64,000 nucleotides of DNA from Sphingomonas sanxanigenens DSM 19645 = NX02. GTDB taxonomy: Bacteria; Pseudomonadota; Alphaproteobacteria; Sphingomonadales; Sphingomonadaceae. The stretch lies in the NCBI RefSeq assembly GCF_000512205.2, contig NZ_CP006644.1, forward strand, positions 3,466,520 through 3,530,519, given 5' to 3'. This document shows, one piece after another, positions 1-8,800 of this stretch. Made by a program: the position numbers and the translations under genes. Under the pieces are notes generated by a model. It had not been told where the DNA came from. It saw only the letters and a list, made by a program, of their open reading frames with translations, and did not search any database. Numbering within the stretch: the stretch's first letter is position 1; each line of letters opens with the position of its first letter.

Positions 1-1181
1 CGGGCAACATCTATTCGAACATCCTGTCGGGCGGTGACGGCAACGACATTCTGACCGGCAGTACGGGCAACGACACGCTCAACGGCGGCGCTGGATCCGA
101 CACTGCGAGCTATGCGACCGCAACCGGCGCGGTCATCGTCAACCTGGCCGCTACCAGCGGGCAGGCGCGGCTCGGTGCCGGTACCGACACGCTGATCAGC
201 ATCGAGAATGTCACCGGCTCGGCCTATAACGACACGCTGACCGGCGACGCCGGCGACAATGTGCTGATCGGCAATGCCGGAGACGACACGCTGACCGGCG
301 GCCTTGGAAACGATGTGCTGAACGGCGGCGCGGGCCGCGACACCGCAAGCTATTTCGGAGCGGCCGCGGGTGTCGCCGTCAGCCTGCTGACCACCGCCGC
401 GCAGGACAGCATCGGCGCTGGAACCGACACGCTGCTGTCGATCGAGAACATCGTCGGTTCGAACTTCGACGACGTGCTGACCGGCAATTCGCAGTTCAAC
501 ACGCTCTTCGGCGGTGTCGGCAACGACATGCTGAGCGGTGGCAGTGGCGACGACGTGCTCGACGGCGGCAATGGCGACGACCGGCTGTTCGGCGGCAATG
601 GCGATGACATCTTCTTCGGCCGTGCCGGCAGCGATTATATGGACGGCGGCGCCGGCAACGACATCGTCAGCTATGAAACCACTTCGGCGGGTGTCCATGT
701 CAATCTGGGCCTCGCGACGCCGCAGGTGATCGGCGGCGGACACGGCACCGATACGCTGATCAGCGTCGAAAGCGTGCTCGGTTCCAACTTCGCCGATGTG
801 CTGATCGGGTCGAGCGCGGCCAATGCCCTCACGGGCGGCGGTGATGCCGATACGCTGACCGGCGGCGGCGGCAACGACACCTTCTTCTATATGGACGTGT
901 CGGAAAGCACGACCGCGGCGCCCGATCTGATCACCGATTTTTCGGCCGGCGACATGCTCGACCTGTGGCAGATCGACGCCGATGTCGGAACGCCGGACGT
1001 CAACGACGCATTTCGTTTTGTCGAGAGCTTCAGTGGCTCGGCGGGCGAGTTGACGCTCGCCTTCGACGCAGGGACCGATCGGACGACGCTGCTCGCCGAC
1101 AACAATGGCGACGGGGTTGCGGATTTTTCGATCCTGTTCGCAGGCGATATTACCGCCTTCACCGGAACCTGGGTGCTCTGA
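1..1181 (+). CDS. RTX (haemolysin-type calcium-binding repeat) protein, 3' part
   Basis: The reading frame is open from base 3, so the gene begins upstream of the window; about 392 residues are visible. It is built from nonapeptide RTX repeats (GGxGxDxLx), for example GGDGNDILTG, GGNGDDRLFGG and GGGGNDTFFY, which bind Ca2+ and form parallel beta-rolls in secreted proteins. Between repeat blocks lie three copies of a longer unit ending in the pattern GTDTLxSIExVxGSxxxDVLxG, typical of large bacterial RTX adhesins or surface proteins. The C-terminus (about 100 residues, DLITDFSAGDMLDLWQID onward) matches the usual RTX C-terminal block that carries the type I secretion signal. No enzymatic domain is visible in this part, so it could be an adhesin, a surface-layer protein or the tail of a secreted hydrolase. 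Confidence 0.9.
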   Translation, partial: GNIYSNILSGGDGNDILTGSTGNDTLNGGAGSDTASYATATGAVIVNLAATSGQARLGAGTDTLISIENVTGSAYNDTLTGDAGDNVLIGNAGDDTLTGGLGNDVLNGGAGRDTASYFGAAAGVAVSLLTTAAQDSIGAGTDTLLSIENIVGSNFDDVLTGNSQFNTLFGGVGNDMLSGGSGDDVLDGGNGDDRLFGGNGDDIFFGRAGSDYMDGGAGNDIVSYETTSAGVHVNLGLATPQVIGGGHGTDTLISVESVLGSNFADVLIGSSAANALTGGGDADTLTGGGGNDTFFYMDVSESTTAAPDLITDFSAGDMLDLWQIDADVGTPDVNDAFRFVESFSGSAGELTLAFDAGTDRTTLLADNNGDGVADFSILFAGDITAFTGTWVL

Positions 1182-1586
1182 TCCGGTGCCCGGCGATCGA
1201 ACGCACGACCCATCGTGAGCAAGGTCAAACCGTATCGGCGCTCTGGCGGACCACAGGCTGGTAGCGCTCGCTTGAGAACGGTCGAGCGATTCGCGTCACT
1301 GTCGGTCGCGTCTTCGGCATCGCCAGCTTCGGCCGCGCGACGACGGCGCGCGTGGCCGACGCAGGCTGCGATTGCCGGCAAGCCAAGGCGAACGCCCTAC
1401 TTCGTGCGGCGCGGTCCCAAGCCGAAAGTCGCTCCGGGAATCATGGATTGCACTCAACGCAATCCATGTTATCCTTTTTGATCAGGGCAGATATTCGCCC
1501 TTCTGGTGGGGTTTAGCCAAGCGGTAGAATCAAGCGCTCTTATGTGCGCTGGCGCCGCTTATGGTTGCGAGATGAAGGCCTCGCGA
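1182..1586. other. Intergenic region with a dyad
   Basis: About 400 bases separate the RTX gene from the LuxR-type regulator. I see no convincing coding sequence. The region holds a perfect 10-bp inverted repeat at 1442-1468 (listed separately) and must contain the promoter of the regulator downstream. Confidence 0.5.
1442..1480 (+). terminator. 10-bp perfect inverted repeat followed by T-rich tract
   Basis: CATGGATTGC (1442-1451) is repeated exactly inverted as GCAATCCATG (1459-1468) around a 7-base spacer, followed by TTATCCTTTTTG. Read on the plus strand this is a plausible intrinsic terminator of the RTX transcription unit, although it lies 260 bases after the stop codon. The dyad could instead be an operator for the LuxR-type regulator that starts about 120 bases further on. 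Confidence 0.5.
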
Positions 1587-2327
1587 ATGGAACGATCTAT
1601 CAATGCTTCCCTCGTTCTCAAGAATGCTCTCGCTCGTGAGGGATTGAGGCGAATTCTAACGGACGGGGGCTATAATGTCGCTCAGTCGATTGAGGATATT
1701 GATCAGCTCGTCAATAGCGATAGTCACATCATCATCGTCGACCAGGCGATCATGGAGCAAGACGGCATCGATCGGATCTCGGAACTGATCGGCCGGTTCG
1801 ACCGGGCAAAGCTGGTGGTGCTGACGGAGAATTTCGATTTCGACACGATGAGCCGAATCTTCGCTGCCGGCGCTTATGGTTATGTGCTCAACGACGTGCC
1901 CTATCAGGCCTTCCTCGCGAAGATGCAACTCGTGTCGATGGGTGAGAAAGTCGCGCCCGCCGATCTGATCGACACGCTACGCGATCTTCACCAGACCGAC
2001 GGCCGCGACAACCATAGCGCTGATGTCGCACGGTTCGATCTTACCCCGCGCGAGCAAGATATCTTGCGCGGCCTTGTGATGGGGCTGCCCAACAAGGTGA
2101 TCTCGCGGGAGCTCGGCGTCAGCGAAGCGACGGTAAAATTGGCCGTCAAAACGATTTTTCGCAAGCTTTCGGTGCACAATCGCACGCAGGCGGCGATCCT
2201 GGCGAGGGAACTGGGCCTGTTCGCCGATCGCAGCCCGCCACGCACGACCAGTCGGGCGGCCTTGATCCTGTTCCTCGCCGGCGCCGCGCTTACCCAATCG
2301 CTCGACAACTGGCCCGGGCTGATCTGA
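1587..2327 (+). CDS. LuxR/NarL-family response regulator
   Basis: 246 residues if started at ATG 1587, which has GAAGG 8 bases upstream; in-frame ATGs at 1572 and 1542 and a GTG at 1506 are alternatives. Residues 5-125 form a receiver-like domain: strand HIIIVD ends in Asp52, a candidate phospho-acceptor, and LVVLT and YGYVLND match later receiver strands. Residues 150-210 are a GerE/LuxR helix-turn-helix (LTPREQDILRGLVMG...VSEATVKLAVKTIFRKLSVHNRTQA). The tail (about residues 222-246) contains a hydrophobic stretch, AALILFLAGAALT, unusual for this family and possibly membrane-associating. No histidine kinase is adjacent. The gene converges with the DUF418 gene. Confidence 0.85.
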   Translation: MERSINASLVLKNALAREGLRRILTDGGYNVAQSIEDIDQLVNSDSHIIIVDQAIMEQDGIDRISELIGRFDRAKLVVLTENFDFDTMSRIFAAGAYGYVLNDVPYQAFLAKMQLVSMGEKVAPADLIDTLRDLHQTDGRDNHSADVARFDLTPREQDILRGLVMGLPNKVISRELGVSEATVKLAVKTIFRKLSVHNRTQAAILARELGLFADRSPPRTTSRAALILFLAGAALTQSLDNWPGLI

Positions 2328-2368
2328 CGCGCCACGGCCGCGGTCCTTTCCGATTGCGCTGACTGCAT

Positions 2369-3559
2369 TCACCCCGCGCGGCTTTGCGTGGTGCGCAGTG
2401 GGATATCCGTGCGCAAATAGGTGAGCGAGCGCCAGGCCCATTCGATGGGACCATATCGGAAGCGCGCAAACCACAGTCGGGCGACGACCAATTGCGCTGC
2501 GATACCGCAAAGGCCGACCCACAGGCGCGTCACGCTGTCCCAATCGTCGTAAACGCCCAATCCAAAAGGATAGAACAAGGGGACGAAAATCAACGACTGG
2601 AGAATGTAGAGGCTAAGGGTAGCCCTACCAACCGAGGCCAATGGTATGAGCAAAACGGCCGCCCTGCTCAGCCACAGCTCGCACAACAGCAGCACCCATA
2701 TTGCCGTGACCGCGAGATCGAACCATCCGCCCACGATTACGCTCAAAAGGCGATACCCATCGTCAGATAGAAATTGCGGCACCGCAGCATGACTCATTGC
2801 AGCAACGGCGAAGTGAGTCGCCAGCGCGGCGACGACCGCCGCGACGAGCGCGATGCGGCGCGCCCTGCCGTTCGCCGATAGGCGACCGAAGAAATCGATC
2901 CGCCCCAGAACCATCCCGACGAGGTAAAGCCCCGCGATCTGCAGGATGCGGCCCGAATGAAGCAGGAAGGCCCATTTGGCGATCTGCCCATCGACCAGAT
3001 TCTCGCGCAAAACCGCGCCGAAATTGCCGTGGAGGTAGATCGGCATTGCCGGATCGCCGCCCGCCAACGCCGCGCCGGCCGCCTCACCGGGACCGCCCCC
3101 CAGGAAGATCGCGGCGAACTGGACCCACAATACAGGCTGCAGCAGGAACGCGGCTGCGATCGCCACGATCACCTGATTGCTCTTTACCCTGTGGAACAGC
3201 GGCAGCATCAGTCCCAGCAGTGCGAGGAGCTGGATGATGTCACCGCGATAGATCAATGCGTGCAGCGATCCGATCGCCGCGAGCACGATGAGGCGCCAGA
3301 TGAAACGCCCCGAGAAATCGACGCCGCGCGCCGCCGCGCCGCGCATCAGCGCGAAGAAGCCGAAGCCGAAACAGAGCGCGAGCAGGGAGAAACTCTTGCC
3401 CATGAACAGCAGGAAGATGCCATGGATGATGGCATCCTCACGCGGAGCGGCCCAGTAGAGCTCATAGCTCTCCATCATGTGGACCAGGAACAGAGCCATC
3501 AGCGCAAACCCGCGGATGACATCAACCACGATTAACCGATCACCCCGCACCGCACTCAT
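2369..3559 (-). CDS. DUF418/YeiB-family multispanning membrane protein
   Basis: 396 residues from ATG 3559, preceded by a GGGCGGGGA ribosome-binding site; an upstream in-frame ATG (3595) and TTG (3613) would add 12-18 residues. It opens with the family signature (RLIVVDVIRGFALMALFLVH) and has about nine to ten hydrophobic segments. The C-terminal half (from about residue 250) is the DUF418 domain, with the conserved GRATLSLYILQS segment. The family is found in the inner membrane of many bacteria and its biochemical role is unknown, although acyltransferase-3-like relationships have been suggested. Its promoter region faces a perfect CRP-type site at 3671-3690, so regulation by a CRP-family protein is likely. 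Confidence 0.85.
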   Translation of the reverse strand: MSAVRGDRLIVVDVIRGFALMALFLVHMMESYELYWAAPREDAIIHGIFLLFMGKSFSLLALCFGFGFFALMRGAAARGVDFSGRFIWRLIVLAAIGSLHALIYRGDIIQLLALLGLMLPLFHRVKSNQVIVAIAAAFLLQPVLWVQFAAIFLGGGPGEAAGAALAGGDPAMPIYLHGNFGAVLRENLVDGQIAKWAFLLHSGRILQIAGLYLVGMVLGRIDFFGRLSANGRARRIALVAAVVAALATHFAVAAMSHAAVPQFLSDDGYRLLSVIVGGWFDLAVTAIWVLLLCELWLSRAAVLLIPLASVGRATLSLYILQSLIFVPLFYPFGLGVYDDWDSVTRLWVGLCGIAAQLVVARLWFARFRYGPIEWAWRSLTYLRTDIPLRTTQSRAG

Positions 3560-3648
3560 TCCCCGCCCTGATGAGTCAGCCCCTTGGTAGCCCATTGCAA
3601 CGAAAATGGACAAGATTCATGCTATAAATTCCGAAGGGGTTCTTCCCT

Positions 3649-3664
3649 TCCCCCAATTGGGGGA
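3649..3664. promoter_or_regulatory. 16-bp perfect palindrome, candidate operator
   Basis: TCCCCCAATTGGGGGA is a perfect 16-bp palindrome between the divergent DUF418 gene and the small LuxR-type HTH gene, six bases from the CRP-type site. Dyads of this size are typical operators of dimeric HTH regulators. I did not see a second copy in the window. Which protein binds it is unknown; the small HTH protein encoded at 3899 is one candidate. Confidence 0.55.
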
Positions 3665-3670
3665 TTATAG

Positions 3671-3690
3671 AGTGTGACGGCGATCACACT
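3671..3690. promoter_or_regulatory. CRP-type operator (TGTGA-N6-TCACA)
   Basis: The site has 7-bp perfect arms AGTGTGA and TCACACT around CGGCGA, which includes the exact CRP/FNR-superfamily core TGTGA-N6-TCACA. It lies 112 bases upstream of the DUF418 start (minus strand) and 208 bases upstream of the small LuxR-type gene (plus strand). The fit to the Escherichia coli CRP consensus is seen directly; binding by the host's CRP homologue is inferred. Confidence 0.7.
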
Positions 3691-3898
3691 CATGTTGCGA
3701 TGCTGCACTGCGTCAATATGGATTTGAATCCGGTTTAACATTTATATCCATTTGATCCTCGGCGGGCATTTATGGGCAGCCCCCTCTATCCCTTGACTGC
3801 CGAGCCTTATCCGAAAGCGCGCGAGACTCCGCGCCTTCCTCGGACCTATGAAAGCGGCACCCGGAAGGGTCTCAAGTAAATCTAGTGGGGGGGTTTTC

Positions 3899-4150
3899 AT
3901 GCCGAGAACTACCGAGGATCTAATTCAGCTTACCGATCGTGAATATCAAGTGCTGCGGCTCGTAGCGCTGGGTCTGTCGGCCAAGGAGGCCGCGCTTGAA
4001 CTGGCCATCGCGCCCTGCACCGTCGAGCGTCACGTGGAAAACGTTCGACTCAAGACCAGGACACGTAATCGTGCGCACATGATCGCTCATGTGATCCGGG
4101 AAGGCTTGCTGCCGACCGAGCGCGGTGTTGCGAACATGCGTCTCGCCTGA
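3899..4150 (+). CDS. Small single-domain LuxR-type HTH protein
   Basis: 83 residues from ATG 3899, chosen because AGTGGGGGGG lies just upstream; an in-frame ATG at 3848 would add 17 residues. Nearly the whole protein (about residues 9-70) is a GerE/LuxR DNA-binding domain: LTDREYQVLRLVALGLSAKEAALELAIAP...VERHVENVRLKTRTRNRAHMIAHV. There is no receiver or autoinducer-binding domain, so it is an orphan regulator. It converges with the phosphopantetheinyl transferase gene at the end of the NRPS/PKS operon, so it may control that operon, but nothing in the sequence proves this. Confidence 0.8.
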   Translation: MPRTTEDLIQLTDREYQVLRLVALGLSAKEAALELAIAPCTVERHVENVRLKTRTRNRAHMIAHVIREGLLPTERGVANMRLA

Positions 4151-4177
4151 CGGGCGGTCGGCGAACGCGGGTCGCAA

Positions 4178-4891
4178 TCAAAGGGTTTGAGCCCAACCAA
4201 TGACAAGGTCGCCAGAAGCTTGAATGGCGGCGGTGCGAAGACCAGAACTTCCAATTCGCACCGTCGTCATTCGAGGCTGCAGCCCAATTTCAAGTTCGGT
4301 CAACGGAATGACCAGCCCTTCGCCAAGGGCCTTCACGCAGGCTTCCTTGCGGACCCAGATCGCAAGGAAGGCGTGATCGATTATTTGCCCGGATCGCTGG
4401 AGCGCGCGCAACGCCGCTCGCTCGGCGGGGGTGTAATGCAGTTCCATCAACTCCGCCGCGTCGTCGATCGGCCGGAGCTGTTCCGCATCCACGCCGATCG
4501 CAGCGCCCTCTGAAATTCCGATCAAGACCCGGTCCGCGGCATAGCTGATGCTGCATTGCGCGTTCGCGGCGCAGCGCAGGTGGAGCTTGCCGCGCGCATC
4601 GCGCACCACATCCTCCACCCCTGCTGCGCCGCCGAAGCAGCGCGCGGCAATCAAGCGCAATCCGGCATGGCCGGCGATATAGCGCCGGCGCAGCGCCGCC
4701 GTGCGGAAGCGGTCTGCGCGCTGCCGCTCCTCGGCACCCAGCAGGTCCAGCAGGGCCGCCGAGGGCTCCACTGAGAGCGATACCAGCCACATCGGAAACG
4801 GGGCGCCGGTTGCGTCCAGCGGCAGGATCGACAGGCCATTGGGCGCCGGCATGCCCTGTGCTGGCGCCGCCATGGACCATGACTGCATCAT
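4178..4891 (-). CDS. Sfp-type 4'-phosphopantetheinyl transferase
   Basis: 237 residues. It transfers the phosphopantetheine arm from CoA to carrier-domain serines. Both diagnostic motifs are present: IGVDAEQ (Mg2+-binding GxDxE) near residue 138 and WVRKEACVKALGEGL (WxxKEAxxKxxG) near residue 180. The length suits the Sfp/EntD group that activates secondary-metabolism carrier domains. AGGGA lies just upstream of the start, and one base separates it from the GT2 stop, so it is the last gene of the NRPS-PKS-GT2-PPTase operon. It should activate the carrier domains of the NRPS and PKS encoded upstream, and possibly the free ACP at 40.8 kb. Confidence 0.92.
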   Translation of the reverse strand: MMQSWSMAAPAQGMPAPNGLSILPLDATGAPFPMWLVSLSVEPSAALLDLLGAEERQRADRFRTAALRRRYIAGHAGLRLIAARCFGGAAGVEDVVRDARGKLHLRCAANAQCSISYAADRVLIGISEGAAIGVDAEQLRPIDDAAELMELHYTPAERAALRALQRSGQIIDHAFLAIWVRKEACVKALGEGLVIPLTELEIGLQPRMTTVRIGSSGLRTAAIQASGDLVIGWAQTL

Positions 4892-4892
4892 T

Positions 4893-5891
4893 CTATCCCT
4901 GGCGCGGGCGCGGCATCAACGCGGAATGGTGGACGAAATCGGCAAGCAGCCGCGGCGGATCCGCGCTGTCCGACCGCTGCACCGCCTGCTTCGCGCGATC
5001 GAACAGATGTGCGCCGATCCAGGCGGCATCCGCAAGCATTCCATAGAAGCGGCCGTGATTCTTCGTGAAATAGCGCCGCCGCGAGTCGAACCAATAGGCG
5101 GGCAGCCGGCGGACAACCGCCTGCTTGCCGGTCACGCCCGTACTCTGCCCGGCAATGTGCAGCACCTCCGCCTCGGCGACGTACCAGCATTCCCAGCCGG
5201 CGCGGCGCGCCTGCAGGCAAAGGTCGGTTTCCTCATAATAGAGGAAATAATCCTCGTCGAAGCGCAGGCCGGCCTCCAGCAGGTCGCGGCGAACGACGAA
5301 GCTGGCACCGGACACCCAGTCGACCGGTGCAGTCCCTTCCTCCATCCGCCGCGCCGTCGCCTGATTGCGCAGCAGCCGCGAGGCGATCCCCCAGCGTGCG
5401 CCGCGCTCGATCTCGCCGAGCACGGTCGGGAAGCGGAAGGCATAGGGCCACAAGCTGCCGTCGCCCTCGCGCAACGCGCTGCCGGCGATGCCGGCCCGCG
5501 GATGTTCCGCCATGAATCGCGCCAGCGCCCCCGTGGCGCCCGGCATCACCCGCGTATCCGGGTTGAGCATCCAGATCAGATCGGCGGGATCCGGCTGCGC
5601 CAGCGCATGATCGATGCCGACATTGTTGCCCGCGCCGAAGCCGCCGTTGCGGCCCGCTTCCAGTACGGTCGCCCACGACCAGCTCCGCGCCTCGATCGCC
5701 GCCGCGATCCGCGCCGCGGATCCATCGCCCGACTCGTTGTCGACGACGATCACGCGCAGCGAGCACATCTCCGCCCTTTCAGCCTCGAGCGAGTCGAGGC
5801 AGGCGATCGCCAGATCGGCGGTGCGGTAGTTGACGATGACGACGTCGATCGACGGCCGCCCGGCCGCCTCCCCTCCCCCCGACATCGTCAT
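4893..5891 (-). CDS. GT2-family glycosyltransferase (rhamnosyltransferase-like)
   Basis: 332 residues. A GT-A fold N-terminal domain (residues 14-240) shows IDVVIVNYRTADL, VDNESGDGS, GFGAGNNVG and the DxD-like LNPDTRV; FDEDYFLYYEETDLCLQARRAGW is characteristic of the WcaA/RfbF rhamnosyltransferase-like branch. It has no membrane segment and is probably cytoplasmic or peripheral. Its start overlaps the PKS stop by four bases (ATGA), so it is translationally coupled to the PKS. A sugar transferase embedded in an NRPS/PKS operon suggests that the assembly-line product is glycosylated, or that the operon serves the neighbouring polysaccharide. The acceptor is unknown. Confidence 0.88.
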   Translation of the reverse strand: MTMSGGGEAAGRPSIDVVIVNYRTADLAIACLDSLEAERAEMCSLRVIVVDNESGDGSAARIAAAIEARSWSWATVLEAGRNGGFGAGNNVGIDHALAQPDPADLIWMLNPDTRVMPGATGALARFMAEHPRAGIAGSALREGDGSLWPYAFRFPTVLGEIERGARWGIASRLLRNQATARRMEEGTAPVDWVSGASFVVRRDLLEAGLRFDEDYFLYYEETDLCLQARRAGWECWYVAEAEVLHIAGQSTGVTGKQAVVRRLPAYWFDSRRRYFTKNHGRFYGMLADAAWIGAHLFDRAKQAVQRSDSADPPRLLADFVHHSALMPRPRQG

Positions 5892-8800
5892 TCGGCCGCC
5901 ACCGCCATCATCGTCTCGTCGGCCAGATCGAGGTCGGCGATCGGCTGCAGGCCGGCACGGTCCGCGGCGCTGTCCACCGCATCCTGGAACCAGCGGGCAA
6001 GCGTGCCGACATGCGGTTCCTGCAACACGCTGCTGTGGCCGCCGGGCACCGAAACCACCATCACCTCGTCCATCACGCGCCGGCCCCAGCCAAGCGCATA
6101 GTCGGCATAAACGAGCTGGTAGGGCAGATCGTCGATCTGGCCATTGCCCTGCGACGCCTTGAACAAGGCCACCGAGCCCCCGGCGAACAGCCCCTCGGGC
6201 CGGTGCAGCTTGTGGGCGACCTCGTAGAGCTTGAGGAAGCTGATCGCATCCTGGTGCATCGCCGTCTCCGCGCCGCCCGTATTGGCGTCACGGATCTGCT
6301 GGACGGTGCGGCGGTCGCGGGCCTGGCGGAGGCGCGAGCCGATCTCCCAGCGCAGCGCGTTGGCCGTCTTGCGCGCGAGCGACGGCAGGAAGGTGAACAG
6401 CCCCTGCTCGCCGACCAGCACGCGGATCCGGTCGAGCCGCGAGCGGGTGATATAGAAGGGCCGCTTCGCCGCCCCGACATCCGCCGCATCGATGATGCCG
6501 ACGAACGCGACGCGCTGGCCGACGTCCTGAAGCTGCCGCGCCATTTCGAACGCGATCACGCCGCCGGCGCACAGCCCGGCGAGCATATAGGGTCCCTCGG
6601 CCTGAACCGTGCGGATCCGTTCGATATAGTTGGCCGCCATTTCCTGGATGCGGGTGTGGGCAAAGCCGCCCGCCGCATTGCGCAGCGGTTCCACGCCATA
6701 GATCGGCCGCGCCGGATCGAGACGCAGCGCGAGGCCGCGATAGAGCAATGTCTCGCCCAGACCGTCATGCACGAAGAAGATCGGCGTCTGCGAACCGCCG
6801 GGGCGGATCGTTACCACATCATGGCTGGCCGCTGGAATGGCCGGCACATCGATCATCGCGCCCTCGCCCGTCGACGCGGCATCGGCCGCCGCCGATCCTT
6901 CGGGATCGATGATGCGCGCAAGATGCGCCACGGTGGGCGTGTCGAGCAGCGCCGCCAACGGCAGGGTCCGTCCGGTCTTCTTGCGCAGCCGGTTGGTGAA
7001 CTGCACCGCGAGCAGCGAATGCCCCCCCAGATCGAAGAAATTATCGTGCCGCGCGATCGGCGAGATGCCGAGCAGTTCGGACCATAGGTCGGCAATCACC
7101 TGTTCGGTGGCGGTCGCCGGCAGATCGGCGTCGGCGGCGCCATCGTCATTCGCCGCCATCCGCCGCGCGGTGCGCCTGGGCGCGCGCAATCGGGCCAGCG
7201 CCGGATCGAGATCATAGGGTGACAGGATGACATGCGGTCGCGCCGGGCCGGCAAGCAGCAGGTCGATCGCGCGCAGCCCTTCCTCGGGCAGGATCGCTTC
7301 CATCCGCTCGACCGGCGCCACCGCGCCGACGGCGCCGGCAGCCCGCTCCGGCTCGGCCACGCGCGCGAGACTGCTGGCGTCGCGCACGCGCATCATCGTG
7401 AAATCGCTGATCTCGGCGAGCACCGTGCCCGCCGGATCGGCGATGGTCACGTCGAACGTCGCGGTGAGGCCGGCGGTCTCGCCATTCGAGCGATAGCGAA
7501 TGTGGCTGACGACCTTCGGCGGCAGCGGCGCATGGAGCACCATCCGGCGATAGGCGAAGGGCGCGAAGAAATCGCGCGCCGGATCATAGCCGTGGATCAG
7601 GCGCTGCGCGCCCGCGGTGGCGAAGTCGAGCAGCGCAGGATGAAGCAGCACGCGATCGAACTCGCCGTGGAAGGCGGCGTCGACCTCCAGCGTCAGCAAC
7701 GCCTCGTCATCGCCCAACCGGGCGGTCTTCACATTGTCCCAGCGCGGGCCGAAGCGCAGCACCGGGCTGTCCTCGGCGGCGCCATGGGTGCCGCAGCGGC
7801 CGCCGATCTGCGCCAGATTGAGCCGGCCGGCAACCTCGGTCACACCATCGGCGGAAACGAGACCGGTGGCATGTTCGACCCACGCGCCGGTGCCCCCCGC
7901 CGGGCGGCCGAGCACGACGAAGCGCCAGTCGGCGCCGACGCGGCGGCGCAGATGGACGCGCAGGTCGCGTGCCGAACCGTCGCTCACCGCGAAAGGCGAA
8001 AGGAAGGTCACGTCGGACAGAACCGCCGGCCCGGGACTGACCAGCGCGTGCGCCGCGCGGGCCAGCTCAAGATAGCCCGTGCCCGGGATCAACGCGCCGG
8101 CATTGGCGATGCGATGCTCGTCGAGCAGCCAGTGCGTCGCGGGCGACAAGGTCGCCGCAGCGACCAGCTCGTCGTCCGACAGCGCGTGCAGCCGCTCCAG
8201 TATGGGATGGTCGACGGCGCTGCCTTCGCCCAGTTCGTCGGGCAGCCCTGCGCCGCCTTCGCCGGCACCGTTGAGACCGGCGGCCATGCCGACCTCGCTC
8301 CACTGGCTCCAGCCCACAGACAACACCTGCGTCACCGGATCGTCGTTCCGCGCCTGCGCATAGGCATCGAGAAAAGCGTTCGCCGCGGCATAATCGGCCT
8401 GCCCCGCCAGCCCTGCGAACGCGCTGATCGACGAGAACAGCATGATGAAGTCGACCGGCCGATCGGCCAGCGCCACGTCGAGCGCCAGCGTGCCGGCCAG
8501 CTTGGGCTTGAGCACCGCCTCGATCGAGGCGCGCGTCTTGGTTTCGATCAGTCCGTCATCGAGCGTGCCTGCGGCGTGGAACACGCCGGCGATCGGCCCC
8601 AGCCGCTGCGCGATGCCGCGGATCGCGATGCGCATTCCGCGCACATCGCCGACATCGGCGACGACGACCTCGACGGTCGCGCCGGCCGCTTCCAGCGCCA
8701 GCACCTTGCGGATGCGATCCTCGACCGCCGGCTCGGCGGTGCGGGCGGCGATCAGTTCGGCCCATTCCTCGCGCGGCGGCAGGCCGGTGCGGGCGATCAG

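Noticed and set aside
1-1181. RTX nonapeptide repeats considered as a DNA-level tandem repeat or CRISPR-like array
   Set aside because: The periodicity is at protein level (GGxGxDxLx); DNA copies vary at third positions and there are no unique spacers.
1215-1481. Plus-strand frame in the RTX-LuxR gap
   Set aside because: Arg/Ser/Ala-rich, GTG/ATG start without a ribosome-binding site, and it runs into the dyad at 1442-1468.
1505-1570. tRNA-like stretch (GGGGTTTAGCCAAGCGGTAGAATC resembles the start of a tRNA)
   Set aside because: Only the D-loop-like part AGCCAAGCGGTA matches; the D-stem does not pair and no anticodon or T-arm follows, so it is not a tRNA gene.
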